A stretch of DNA of 64,000 bases, taken from the NCBI GenBank assembly GCA_021151825.1, contig JAGKWQ010000010.1, positions 62,001 to 126,000 of the forward strand, written 5' to 3'. Every line of letters begins with the position of its first letter. Positions within the stretch are counted from its first letter, which is position 1. Position numbers and translations under genes: made by a program. The notes under the pieces were generated by a model. It saw only the letters and a list, made by a program, of their open reading frames with translations. It did no database searches and was not told where the DNA came from. The DNA comes from Cellvibrionaceae bacterium. GTDB taxonomy: Bacteria > Pseudomonadota > Gammaproteobacteria > Pseudomonadales > Cellvibrionaceae. Below are positions 51,431 through 59,381 of this stretch, one piece after another.

Positions 51431-52434
51431 TGACCATTGCTAATAATGAAAAAAAACCGGTCATTTTTTTGATGGGTCCAACCGCCTCAGGCAAAACCGA
51501 TTTGGCAGTTTCCCTGCGCCAGCATTTGCCGGTTGAGTTGATCAGTGTTGATTCCACACTTGTGTATCGCGGCATGAATATAGGGACTGCGAAGCCTTCT
51601 GAAGCGGAATTAGCGGCAGCTCCTCATCGCCTCATTGATATTCGCGATCCCTCTGAACCTTATTCGGTGGCTGATTTTCTCGCTGACGCGGAACGTGAAA
51701 TTGCTGATATCCACAACGCTGGAAAAATTCCATTGTTGGTCGGTGGAACTATGCTCTATTTTCGAGCGTTGCTGGATGGTTTGGCGGAAATGCCGGCGGC
51801 GGATGCTGATGTGCGAGCGCAAATTGAACGCGATGCAGAAGAATTTGGCTGGCCCTATGTTCACCAGCAACTTGCTGATGTAGATCCACAAACGGCAGCA
51901 GAAATACATCCCAATCATTCGCAACGCTTAAGCCGTGCGTTAGAGGTTTATCGGGTCAGTGGGAAAACCATGTCGCAATTGCGCGAACTTCAACATTTGC
52001 AGGCGAGATCCGGAAGTTTTTCTGATCGCTATAATATTTGCCAGTTGGCCATAGCTCCGCGTGATCGATCAATCTTGCACAAACGGATTGAACTTCGTTT
52101 TAAAACAATGCTCGAAAAAGGCCTGCTTGAAGAAGTGCGCATGCTTTATGAGCGCGGTGATTTGCATAAAGATTTACCTGCAATTCGCGCTGTGGGGTAT
52201 CGCCAGGTGTGGGATTATTTCGATGGTATTTGGGATTACGCTGAAATGACCGAGCGCAGCATTATCGCCACGCGTCAATTAGCCAAGCGCCAATTCACCT
52301 GGTTGCGTGGCTGGTCGACAAGTGCAAATACTGATCTACACTGGATATTCACGGAGACTGAACAGGGAATTTTGCTCACAAAGGAAGAAATTGTGCGTTG
52401 CGCCTTGAATTTTATAGGCACGAGAGCCATATAA
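51430..52434 (+). CDS. miaA: tRNA dimethylallyltransferase
   Basis: Adds the dimethylallyl group to A37 of UNN-reading tRNAs. The 334-residue protein has the P-loop GPTASGKTDLAVSLR, DSTLVYRGMNIGTAKP, LVGGTMLYFRALLDGLA and RAVGYRQVWDYF, all family signatures. Its ATG overlaps the mutL stop codon. Confidence 0.96.
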   Translation: MTIANNEKKPVIFLMGPTASGKTDLAVSLRQHLPVELISVDSTLVYRGMNIGTAKPSEAELAAAPHRLIDIRDPSEPYSVADFLADAEREIADIHNAGKIPLLVGGTMLYFRALLDGLAEMPAADADVRAQIERDAEEFGWPYVHQQLADVDPQTAAEIHPNHSQRLSRALEVYRVSGKTMSQLRELQHLQARSGSFSDRYNICQLAIAPRDRSILHKRIELRFKTMLEKGLLEEVRMLYERGDLHKDLPAIRAVGYRQVWDYFDGIWDYAEMTERSIIATRQLAKRQFTWLRGWSTSANTDLHWIFTETEQGILLTKEEIVRCALNFIGTRAI

Positions 52435-52464
52435 TACCCACGTGAGAACCCTAGTCAGATTTTC

Positions 52465-52518
52465 ATGCATTCTTCCACCCCCTCCTTACTGGATGTATTA
52501 GGTGTTTTGGGTGGGTAA
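52465..52518 (+). other. Possible 17-codon leader reading frame before hfq
   Basis: ATG at 52465 to TAA at 52516-52518 encodes MHSSTPSLLDVLGVLGG, ending 41 bases before the hfq ATG. No good ribosome site precedes it, so translation is doubtful. Confidence 0.2.
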
Positions 52519-52559
52519 TTTTTGCTTTCTTTTTATTTATTGTCCCGAGGAGAATAAAC

Positions 52560-52826
52560 ATGTCAAAAGGGCATAGTTTACAAGACCCTTACCTGAACGT
52601 TCTGCGCAAAGAACGTGTACCTGTGTCCATTTACCTGGTAAATGGTATTAAGTTACAGGGTCAGGTTGAGTCATTTGATCAGTTTGTCGTGCTGTTGAAA
52701 AATACTGTGAGCCAAATGGTTTACAAGCACGCTATCTCCACAGTAGTCCCATCCCGTGCGGTACGTGTACCACTGCTGAATGAAGCTGGTGGTATCGAAG
52801 GCGAAGAAGACGAGCAAGCCGAGTAA
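52560..52826 (+). CDS. hfq: RNA chaperone Hfq
   Basis: An 88-residue Sm-like hexameric RNA chaperone that pairs small RNAs with mRNAs. Sm1 RKERVPVSIYLVNGIKLQGQVESFDQFVVLL and Sm2 QMVYKHAISTVVPSR (with the YKHAI uridine-binding motif) are intact. The C-terminal tail is short and acidic (EAGGIEGEEDEQAE), with 15-20 residues fewer than E. coli. Strong GAGGAG site upstream. Confidence 0.97.
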   Translation: MSKGHSLQDPYLNVLRKERVPVSIYLVNGIKLQGQVESFDQFVVLLKNTVSQMVYKHAISTVVPSRAVRVPLLNEAGGIEGEEDEQAE

Positions 52827-52863
52827 TCTATCAAGCTATTTGATATAGCCTCGAGGTCGCTAA

Positions 52864-54192
52864 TTGTTTTTTGATCGCCCAGAATCAGGTGAGCTAGCGG
52901 TGCTGGTTCACCTGAACTTGTCGCATGGACAAGATGCCGAAGACCCTCGCGAATTTGAAGAGTTGGTATTGTCTGCAGGAGGTGATCCTGTAGCTTTTCT
53001 GACTGGTTCCCGTATTGTTCCTACCGCAAAGTTTTTAATCAGCACTGGCAAGCTCGAAGAGCTTCGGCAATTAGTTGCTGAGCACAAGGCCGAGCTGGTG
53101 ATTTTTAATCACACTCTTACTCCGAGTCAGGAGCGTAACCTTGAGCGCGAATTACAATGTCGCGTGCTGGATCGCACCGGTTTGATTCTGGACATTTTTG
53201 CTCAGCGCGCACGTACCTTTGAAGGTAAGTTGCAAGTCGAGCTAGCACAGCTTCGCCATACTGCTACGCGATTAATTCGCGGCTGGACGCATCTCGAGCG
53301 CCAAAAAGGTGGTATTGGTTTGCGTGGGCCGGGTGAAACGCAGCTAGAAACTGACCGCCGGTTATTGCGAAATCGCATCACTATGATTGAGCAGCGTCTG
53401 GAGAAAGTTCGCTCCCAGCGTGAACAGGGGCGGCGCTCCCGCCAGCGAGCGGCTATCCCTACGGTTTCTCTTGTGGGGTATACCAACGCTGGTAAATCTA
53501 CTTTATTTAATCGTATTACCGGTTCTGATGTTTACGCCGAGAACAAACTGTTTGCGACGCTTGATCCAACTATGCGTCGAATTGAGCTTGCAGATATTGG
53601 CGCAGTGGTTCTTGCTGATACCGTAGGATTTATCAGTCATCTACCGCATAAATTGGTTGAAGCTTTCCGCGCGACATTAGAAGAGGCCAGTAACTCAACT
53701 TTACTCTTGCATGTGATAGATTCCGCAGCAGAAGAGCGTGCACGCAATATCGAGCAAGTTGAATTGGTGTTGGAGGAAATTGGCGCAGCCGAATTGCCGC
53801 AGCTGCGTGTTTACAATAAAGTCGATTTGCTTGCTGATACTGATCCGCACATAGATCGCGATGACGCTGGTAAGCCAGTTGCTGTTTGGCTTTCAGCACA
53901 AACAGGTGCGGGATGTAAGTTATTAGAAGAAGCAATCTCCGAGCTGCTTGGTAAAGAGGTTGTAAATGGTTGTCTGGTGTTAACGCCCACGCAAGGGCGC
54001 TTACGCGCTATGCTCTACACTCAACAAGCGGTAATTGCCGAAAATTATCGTGATGATGGCGCCAGCTTATTACAAATACGTGTACCCAAAAGTGATTTGT
54101 TGCGTATCCTCAGCGCTGAATCTATCGACTTTGAGCAATTAATATGGGCAGATGACGTTTCTGCCGAACAGGATTTATCAGGGGAGTTGTAA
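52864..54192 (+). CDS. hflX: GTPase HflX
   Basis: A 442-residue ribosome-associated GTPase that rescues stalled or hibernating ribosomes. It begins at a TTG (52864), giving MFFDRPESGE, which matches the conserved start in pseudomonads; GAGGT lies eight bases upstream. Signature GxGE-type block GGIGLRGPGETQLETDRR, P-loop GYTNAGKSTLFNR, DTVGFISHLP and NKVD follow. Confidence 0.95.
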   Translation: MFFDRPESGELAVLVHLNLSHGQDAEDPREFEELVLSAGGDPVAFLTGSRIVPTAKFLISTGKLEELRQLVAEHKAELVIFNHTLTPSQERNLERELQCRVLDRTGLILDIFAQRARTFEGKLQVELAQLRHTATRLIRGWTHLERQKGGIGLRGPGETQLETDRRLLRNRITMIEQRLEKVRSQREQGRRSRQRAAIPTVSLVGYTNAGKSTLFNRITGSDVYAENKLFATLDPTMRRIELADIGAVVLADTVGFISHLPHKLVEAFRATLEEASNSTLLLHVIDSAAEERARNIEQVELVLEEIGAAELPQLRVYNKVDLLADTDPHIDRDDAGKPVAVWLSAQTGAGCKLLEEAISELLGKEVVNGCLVLTPTQGRLRAMLYTQQAVIAENYRDDGASLLQIRVPKSDLLRILSAESIDFEQLIWADDVSAEQDLSGEL

Positions 54193-54243
54193 AACCGGCA
54201 TACAGCCCCCACAACCGTATTATTTTCTACGTGGAGAAAAACT

Positions 54244-55380
54244 ATGGCCTGGAATGAACCGGGAAAAGACAAAGACCCTTGGGGCGGTCGCGGTGGCGGC
54301 AATAATAATGATGGTCCTCCTGATTTGGATGAGGCTTTTAGAAAGCTGCAAGATAAGTTGAATGGTATCTTCGGTGGCGGCTCAGGTTCCGGTGGTGGTA
54401 AATCTTCTGGCGGTGCAAACCTTGGTCCGCTATTTATCATTGCTGGCGTTATTGCTCTTGTGTTTTATTTCGGCGCCGGTTTTTATCAGGTTGATGCCAA
54501 AGAGCGTGCAGTGGTTTTAAAGTTCGGTGCTTTCTCTGAAATCAAAACAGAAGGCCTTAACTGGAATGCGCCTTTGATTACGGATGTATATATCGTCAAC
54601 GTAACTGGCGAGCGTCAATATCCGTCTCGTGGACTGATGCTAACCGAAGACGAAAGTATCGTTGAGCTGCCAATTACTGTGCAATACAACGTCGCTGATG
54701 TTAAATCCTATGTATTGAATGTGCGCGATCCGGAAACCAGTTTGCGCCATGCAACTGATTCTGCCGTGCGCCATGTCATTGGTTCTACAGAGTTGAACCA
54801 GGTGTTATCCGAAGGTCGTCAGGCGATTGCAGCAGAAGTGAAGCAGCGCTTGCAAACCTATATGGATTCTTACGGTGCGGGTATTCAGGTGATTAATGTG
54901 AACATTCAGGAGGCTCGTCCTCCAGAAGAGGTTCGCGCTGCATTTGATGATGTAATTAAAGCGAAAGAAGACGAGGCTCGTCTGAAAAACCAGGCGCAGG
55001 CTTATGCAAATGGCATTATTCCGGAAGCTCGTGGTCGTGCCCAACGTATGTTGGAAGAAGCTGAAGCCTATAAAGCTGAAGTGGTCGCGCGTGCAGAAGG
55101 TGAATCTGATCGCTTTGAGAGCCTGCTTGCCGAATACAAGCGTGCGCCGGCAGTAACCCGTCAGCGCCTTTATCTGGAAACCATGGAAAGTGTAATGTCC
55201 AACTCATCCAAGGTTATGGTGGATGTGGCGGGTGGCAACAATATGTTGTATTTACCTCTGGATCGTTTGGGAAATCGCTCGGCTGTGGCTGAACCGCAAG
55301 TGCAGACCGATAATTTCAACTCGCGTGCAACGCCAACCGTTGAAGCGACCAAGCCACTTGTTCGTCGGGAGTTGCGCTAA
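54244..55380 (+). CDS. hflK: FtsH regulator HflK
   Basis: A 378-residue SPFH/band-7 membrane protein forming a cage with HflC around the protease FtsH. The N-terminal cytoplasmic stretch is Gly-rich (GGRGGGNNND, GGGSGSGGGKSSGG), then one membrane helix (LGPLFIIAGVIALVFYFGAGF, about 60-80) and the SPFH domain with a long coiled coil. GGAGAA upstream of the ATG; overlaps hflC by one base (TAATG). Confidence 0.95.
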   Translation: MAWNEPGKDKDPWGGRGGGNNNDGPPDLDEAFRKLQDKLNGIFGGGSGSGGGKSSGGANLGPLFIIAGVIALVFYFGAGFYQVDAKERAVVLKFGAFSEIKTEGLNWNAPLITDVYIVNVTGERQYPSRGLMLTEDESIVELPITVQYNVADVKSYVLNVRDPETSLRHATDSAVRHVIGSTELNQVLSEGRQAIAAEVKQRLQTYMDSYGAGIQVINVNIQEARPPEEVRAAFDDVIKAKEDEARLKNQAQAYANGIIPEARGRAQRMLEEAEAYKAEVVARAEGESDRFESLLAEYKRAPAVTRQRLYLETMESVMSNSSKVMVDVAGGNNMLYLPLDRLGNRSAVAEPQVQTDNFNSRATPTVEATKPLVRRELR

Positions 55381-56255
55381 TGTCTAATAAAGGTTTTTTT
55401 GCCCTCATTATTACTGTGTTGGGGCTGTTACTTGCGTTTAATAGCATTTACGTAGTGACTGAATACCAGCGTGCAGTGGTTTTGCAATTTGGTCGTTTGG
55501 TGAAAGCTGATGTGCCGCCCGGGTTGCATTTCAAGCTGCCATTTGCAGAAAAGGTGCGCAAATTTGATGGTCGCCTGTTGACTGCAGATATGAATCCGGA
55601 AAGTTTCTTTACCGTCGAGAACAAGCGTTTGGTGGTGGATTCCTACATCAAATGGCAAGTTAAAGATGTAGAAACTTATTATAAAGCTACCGGTGGCGAT
55701 GAAATGCTGGCGGAAGATCGCTTGGCGCAACGTGTTGCGGATGGTCTGCGTAACCAGTTTGGTCGTCGCACATTGCACGATGTGGTGTCGGGCAAGCGTG
55801 ATGAGTTGATGAGTGAAATCACTGCCAGCATCAACGTGGATGCGATCAAATTGCTGGGTATCGAAGTAAAGGATATCCGTGTGAAGCGTATTGATTTCCC
55901 GCCAGAAGCCAGTCAGTCAGTATTTGCCCGTATGGCGGCAGATCGTGAAAAGGAGGCGCGTGAATATCGCTCACAGGGTAAAGAGCAGGCAGAAGTTATC
56001 GGTGCGGATGCGGATAAGCAGCGCGCTGTTCTTGAAGCTAACGCTTACCGTGACGCCGAGCGAATTCGCGGTGAGGGTGATGCCAAGGCTGCAGGTATTT
56101 TTGCCGAAGCCTACAACAAAGACCCTGAGTTCTACAGTTTTGTGCGTAGCCTCAATGCTTATCGCCAAAGCTTTAGTACTAAAGAAGATTTAATGGTTGT
56201 TGATCCTAAAAGTGATTTCTTTCGTTACTTGAAAGATCCTCAAGGTAAAAATTGA
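55380..56255 (+). CDS. hflC: FtsH regulator HflC
   Basis: A 291-residue partner of HflK: one N-terminal membrane helix (FFALIITVLGLLLAFNSIYVV), then the SPFH domain (TEYQRAVVLQFGRLVKADVPPGLHFKLPF) and coiled coil (ADREKEAREYRSQGKEQAEVIGADADKQ). Its start overlaps the hflK stop. A terminator follows at once. Confidence 0.95.
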   Translation: MSNKGFFALIITVLGLLLAFNSIYVVTEYQRAVVLQFGRLVKADVPPGLHFKLPFAEKVRKFDGRLLTADMNPESFFTVENKRLVVDSYIKWQVKDVETYYKATGGDEMLAEDRLAQRVADGLRNQFGRRTLHDVVSGKRDELMSEITASINVDAIKLLGIEVKDIRVKRIDFPPEASQSVFARMAADREKEAREYRSQGKEQAEVIGADADKQRAVLEANAYRDAERIRGEGDAKAAGIFAEAYNKDPEFYSFVRSLNAYRQSFSTKEDLMVVDPKSDFFRYLKDPQGKN

Positions 56256-56262
56256 TCCCGAT

Positions 56263-56294
56263 AAGGCCCGCTGTTGCGGGCCTTGCTGTTTTTG
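56263..56294 (+). terminator. Terminator of the hfl operon
   Basis: AAGGCCCGC (56263-56271), loop TGTT, GCGGGCCTT, then TGCTGTTTTT; ten bases after the hflC stop. Confidence 0.8.
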
Positions 56295-56350
56295 CAACGT
56301 AACTTTTGCAAGTCAAGTTCAGATTGACCTACAAATCCTGTGGTAAACAG

Positions 56351-56390
56351 TGTTAAAATGCCGCAACCGAGCCGACCGCTCGGTTTTTTT
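56351..56390 (+). promoter_or_regulatory. Candidate hisZ extended -10 box overlapping a terminator-like hairpin
   Basis: TGTTAAAAT at 56351-56359 fits an extended -10 box (TG-n-TAAAAT). It is followed at 56365-56390 by AACCGAGC/GCTCGGTT with a five-base loop and seven T, a terminator-like hairpin placed where a transcript from that box would begin. It is either a second terminator of the hfl transcript or a leader structure of hisZ. Confidence 0.45.
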
Positions 56391-56430
56391 ATGCGCGCAC
56401 GCCGGATTTTTGCTGAATATTGAGTCGCTT

Positions 56431-57603
56431 ATGACCTACGCTGATCGCTGGTTGCTACCGGACGGAGTGGAAGAAATCCTCCCCGCCGAAGCCAAAGCCA
56501 TAGATGCTCTGCGTCGTCGCCTGCTGGATCTCTATAGTACCTGGGGATATGACATGGTCATTCCTCCGTTGCTGGAGTACACAGATTCCCTTTTGATAGG
56601 GCTTGGGCGCGATGTTGATTTGCTCACATTTAAAGTCACCGACCAATTAAGTGGTCGTACCTTGGGGCTACGTGCAGATATCACCCCGCAAACTGCGCGT
56701 ATGGATGCCCATAGTTTTCATCGCTCAGGTGCCAACCGTTTATGTTATGCCGGACATGTAGTTCATACTCGTCCGAAAAATCTGCTGGCCACTCGCACTC
56801 CAATTCAGGCTGGGCTTGAGTTTTACGGCGAATCGGGCATCGCGGCTGACATTGAAGTGGTTTCCTTGCTGCTGGAGTCATTGTCGATAGCAGGATTGGC
56901 TCATCAGCATATCGATTTGGGGCATGTAGGTATCTATCGTGCTATTGCCGCGAGTGCTGGCTTGAGCAAGGTACAGGAAGAAACCTTCTTTGAATTGTTG
57001 CAACGTAAAGCAACGACTGAGATTCGCGTCTGGGTTGCTGCGAATATCAATGATGCTGAGACAGCGAATTTATTTTTGGCTTTGCCTGGTCTTGCTGGCG
57101 ATAAATCTGTATTGCAAGAAGCCAAAGAGCTTTTCTCAGGATTGGTTGCTGCGCAACAAGCTGTTGAACAGTTGGTACAAGTTGCAGAAATTATTGAGCA
57201 GCGTTATCCGGCCGCAGAATTGTATTTTGATCTGGGGGAGTTGCGCGGTTATCACTATTTGACCGGTTTGGTTTTTGCGGCTTTTGCTCCAGGGTATGGC
57301 AACCCTATCGCCAGTGGTGGTCGTTACGACCATATCGGTGAAGTGTTTGGTCGAGCGCGGCCTGCTACCGGTTTTGCTGTTGATATTACCGCCATCAGTA
57401 AATTGGGATTGCTACCGCGCAAGTCGTTAAATGCGATTGCCGTTATTGAATCAGCAGATCCTTTACAGTGGCGCGCGGTTAGTGAGCTGCGCCAGCAAGG
57501 CGAAAGAGTAGTGAATGTAAATGCTACCTCCGATTTGGGTGAATTGGGATGTGATCGCCATTTGATTTTGCGCGATGGCCATTATCAGGTTTTGGCCATC
57601 TGA
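56431..57603 (+). CDS. hisZ: ATP phosphoribosyltransferase regulatory subunit
   Basis: A 390-residue histidyl-tRNA-synthetase-like protein that activates the short form of HisG in histidine synthesis. Start at 56431 (MTYADRWLLPDGVEEILP). Class II motif 2-like segment LRADITPQTARMD and late AGGRYDHIGEVFGRARPATGFA are present, but the anticodon-binding domain is missing, so it charges no tRNA. In pseudomonads hisZ also stands between hflC and purA; here no DUF2065 gene lies between. Confidence 0.94.
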   Translation: MTYADRWLLPDGVEEILPAEAKAIDALRRRLLDLYSTWGYDMVIPPLLEYTDSLLIGLGRDVDLLTFKVTDQLSGRTLGLRADITPQTARMDAHSFHRSGANRLCYAGHVVHTRPKNLLATRTPIQAGLEFYGESGIAADIEVVSLLLESLSIAGLAHQHIDLGHVGIYRAIAASAGLSKVQEETFFELLQRKATTEIRVWVAANINDAETANLFLALPGLAGDKSVLQEAKELFSGLVAAQQAVEQLVQVAEIIEQRYPAAELYFDLGELRGYHYLTGLVFAAFAPGYGNPIASGGRYDHIGEVFGRARPATGFAVDITAISKLGLLPRKSLNAIAVIESADPLQWRAVSELRQQGERVVNVNATSDLGELGCDRHLILRDGHYQVLAI

Positions 57604-57648
57604 TTAATTCATTTTTATTTTTATCCAGCACAGAGAGTTAAACCAGTC

Positions 57649-58947
57649 ATGGGCAAGAACGTTGTGGTATTGGGCACCCAATGGGGTGATGAAGGCAAGG
57701 GCAAGATTGTTGATTTGTTAACGGATCAGGTCTCCCTGGTGACTCGCTTTCAAGGCGGTCACAATGCGGGTCATACCCTGGTGATCGACGGTAAAAAAAC
57801 CGTACTTCATCTGATTCCCTCCGGTATTCTGCGCGATGGCGTTACCTGTTTGATCGGCAACGGTGTAGTGCTCTCCCCTGAGGCTTTGCTTAAAGAAATT
57901 GCCGGGCTGGAAGCAACGGGTGTTCCTGTTCGTAGCCGTCTGCGTTTGTCTCCGGCTTGCCCGCTCATTCTTCCTTATCACGTTGCTTTGGATCAAGCGC
58001 GCGAACTCGCCCGTGGTGATGCCAAAATTGGTACGACCGGTCGCGGTATTGGCCCGGCTTATGAGGACAAAGTTGCCCGTCGTGGTCTGCGCTTGGGGGA
58101 TCTGGTTGATCTGGATACCTTTGCCGTAAAACTGAAAGAAATTCTTGCCTATCACAACTTTGTTCTGAGCAACTATTTCAAGGTTGACGAAGTTAGCTTC
58201 GACAGCGTATTTGCAGATTGCAAACTCTGGGCTGAACAGCTTCTGCCGATGATGGCTGATGTTACTGAGTTGCTTCACACTGCGCGTGAGCAAGGTGAAA
58301 GTATTTTGTTTGAGGGCGCCCAAGGATCTTTATTGGATATCGACCATGGTACTTATCCGTACGTAACCTCATCAAATACTACTGCGGGTGGTACGGCGAC
58401 AGGTTCAGGTTTTGGCCCTTTGTACCTTGATTATGTTTTGGGTATCACCAAAGCCTATACCACTCGAGTGGGATCAGGCCCATTTCCAACTGAACTGGGT
58501 TGTGAGATTGGCGAATATCTGGGCAAAAAAGGCCACGAGTTTGGCGCTACTACTGGTCGTAAGCGTCGTTGCGGCTGGTTTGACGCTGTTGCTGTACGTC
58601 ATGCTAATCGCATTAACAGTGTTACCGGTATCTGCCTGACAAAGCTGGATGTTCTCGATGGATTGGAAACCGTCAAAATCTGTATCGGTTATCAGGACTC
58701 CAAAGGTAATCCAATTGCCAACATGCCTTACGATGCTGATGGTTGGGCTGGTCTCAAACCTATATATGAGGAAGTGCCAGGGTGGAGTGAATCAACGGTT
58801 GGCGCGCAGTCGCTGGATGATTTGCCTGAGAACGCCAGAGCCTACATTCGCCGCCTCGAAGAGCTGATCAAGGCGCCAATCGATATAGTTTCTACTGGCC
58901 CTGACCGAATTGAAACTATTGTTTTGCGTCATCCTTTCTCGGCATAA
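57649..58947 (+). CDS. purA: Adenylosuccinate synthetase
   Basis: A 432-residue GTP-dependent enzyme converting IMP to adenylosuccinate in AMP synthesis. P-loop-like GTQWGDEGKGKIVDLLT, His/Asp active-site GGHNAGHTLV, GRGIGPAYEDKVAR and the GTP-specific TKLDVLD are intact. Preceded by hisZ (45 bases). Confidence 0.97.
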   Translation: MGKNVVVLGTQWGDEGKGKIVDLLTDQVSLVTRFQGGHNAGHTLVIDGKKTVLHLIPSGILRDGVTCLIGNGVVLSPEALLKEIAGLEATGVPVRSRLRLSPACPLILPYHVALDQARELARGDAKIGTTGRGIGPAYEDKVARRGLRLGDLVDLDTFAVKLKEILAYHNFVLSNYFKVDEVSFDSVFADCKLWAEQLLPMMADVTELLHTAREQGESILFEGAQGSLLDIDHGTYPYVTSSNTTAGGTATGSGFGPLYLDYVLGITKAYTTRVGSGPFPTELGCEIGEYLGKKGHEFGATTGRKRRCGWFDAVAVRHANRINSVTGICLTKLDVLDGLETVKICIGYQDSKGNPIANMPYDADGWAGLKPIYEEVPGWSESTVGAQSLDDLPENARAYIRRLEELIKAPIDIVSTGPDRIETIVLRHPFSA

Positions 58948-58969
58948 AAGTTTTCTTTTTGTCGCTTAA

Positions 58970-59000
58970 AAAGCCCATTCGCTGCGATGGGCTTTTTTAT
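58970..59000 (+). terminator. Terminator of purA
   Basis: AGCCCAT (58972-58978) pairs with ATGGGCT (58987-58993), followed by TTTTTAT. Confidence 0.85.
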
Positions 59001-59042
59001 TTATGAAATCCTTTATTGTTAATGAATGATTGTTTGAATTCA

Positions 59043-59062
59043 AATTGATAGCGCTGTCAATT
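59043..59062. promoter_or_regulatory. Palindromic operator-like site
   Basis: TTGATAGCGCTGTCAA (59045-59060), extending to 59043-59062, is a palindrome with one mismatched pair. The central AGCGCT flanked by TGA/TCA matches the style of LacI-family operators that control TonB receptors and sugar genes. It lies 320 bases before the receptor ATG; the rest of this 434-base gap contains no recognisable gene. Confidence 0.6.
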
Positions 59063-59381
59063 TAGTTCTTTTATAGTCAAAAAAACTATTGCTCTCCTTC
59101 CTTTACGGCGCCACATCCCTCTAATGAATGCTAGGATTTAATCGCCTGCTAACAATAATCATCAGGTCCGAATAGTCAAAACTGCTCTGCACCATTTTAC
59201 GCAACCCGCGAAAACTGGGGCGACATACATTTAGTACTTCCGGAACATAGCTCGTGGTTATTGGTGAACAGGCAAGTACGGCACTGCTCATCTTGATCTA
59301 AACTCAAAATGCTTAGGGTCTCCTTGACTCAAAGAACTATAAAAATTACCTAATCATAAATTTAACAATGGGGTTGGCTAT

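Noticed and set aside
57718..58323. Long antisense frame in purA.
   Set aside because: purA is fully conserved on the plus strand; the frame is a composition shadow.
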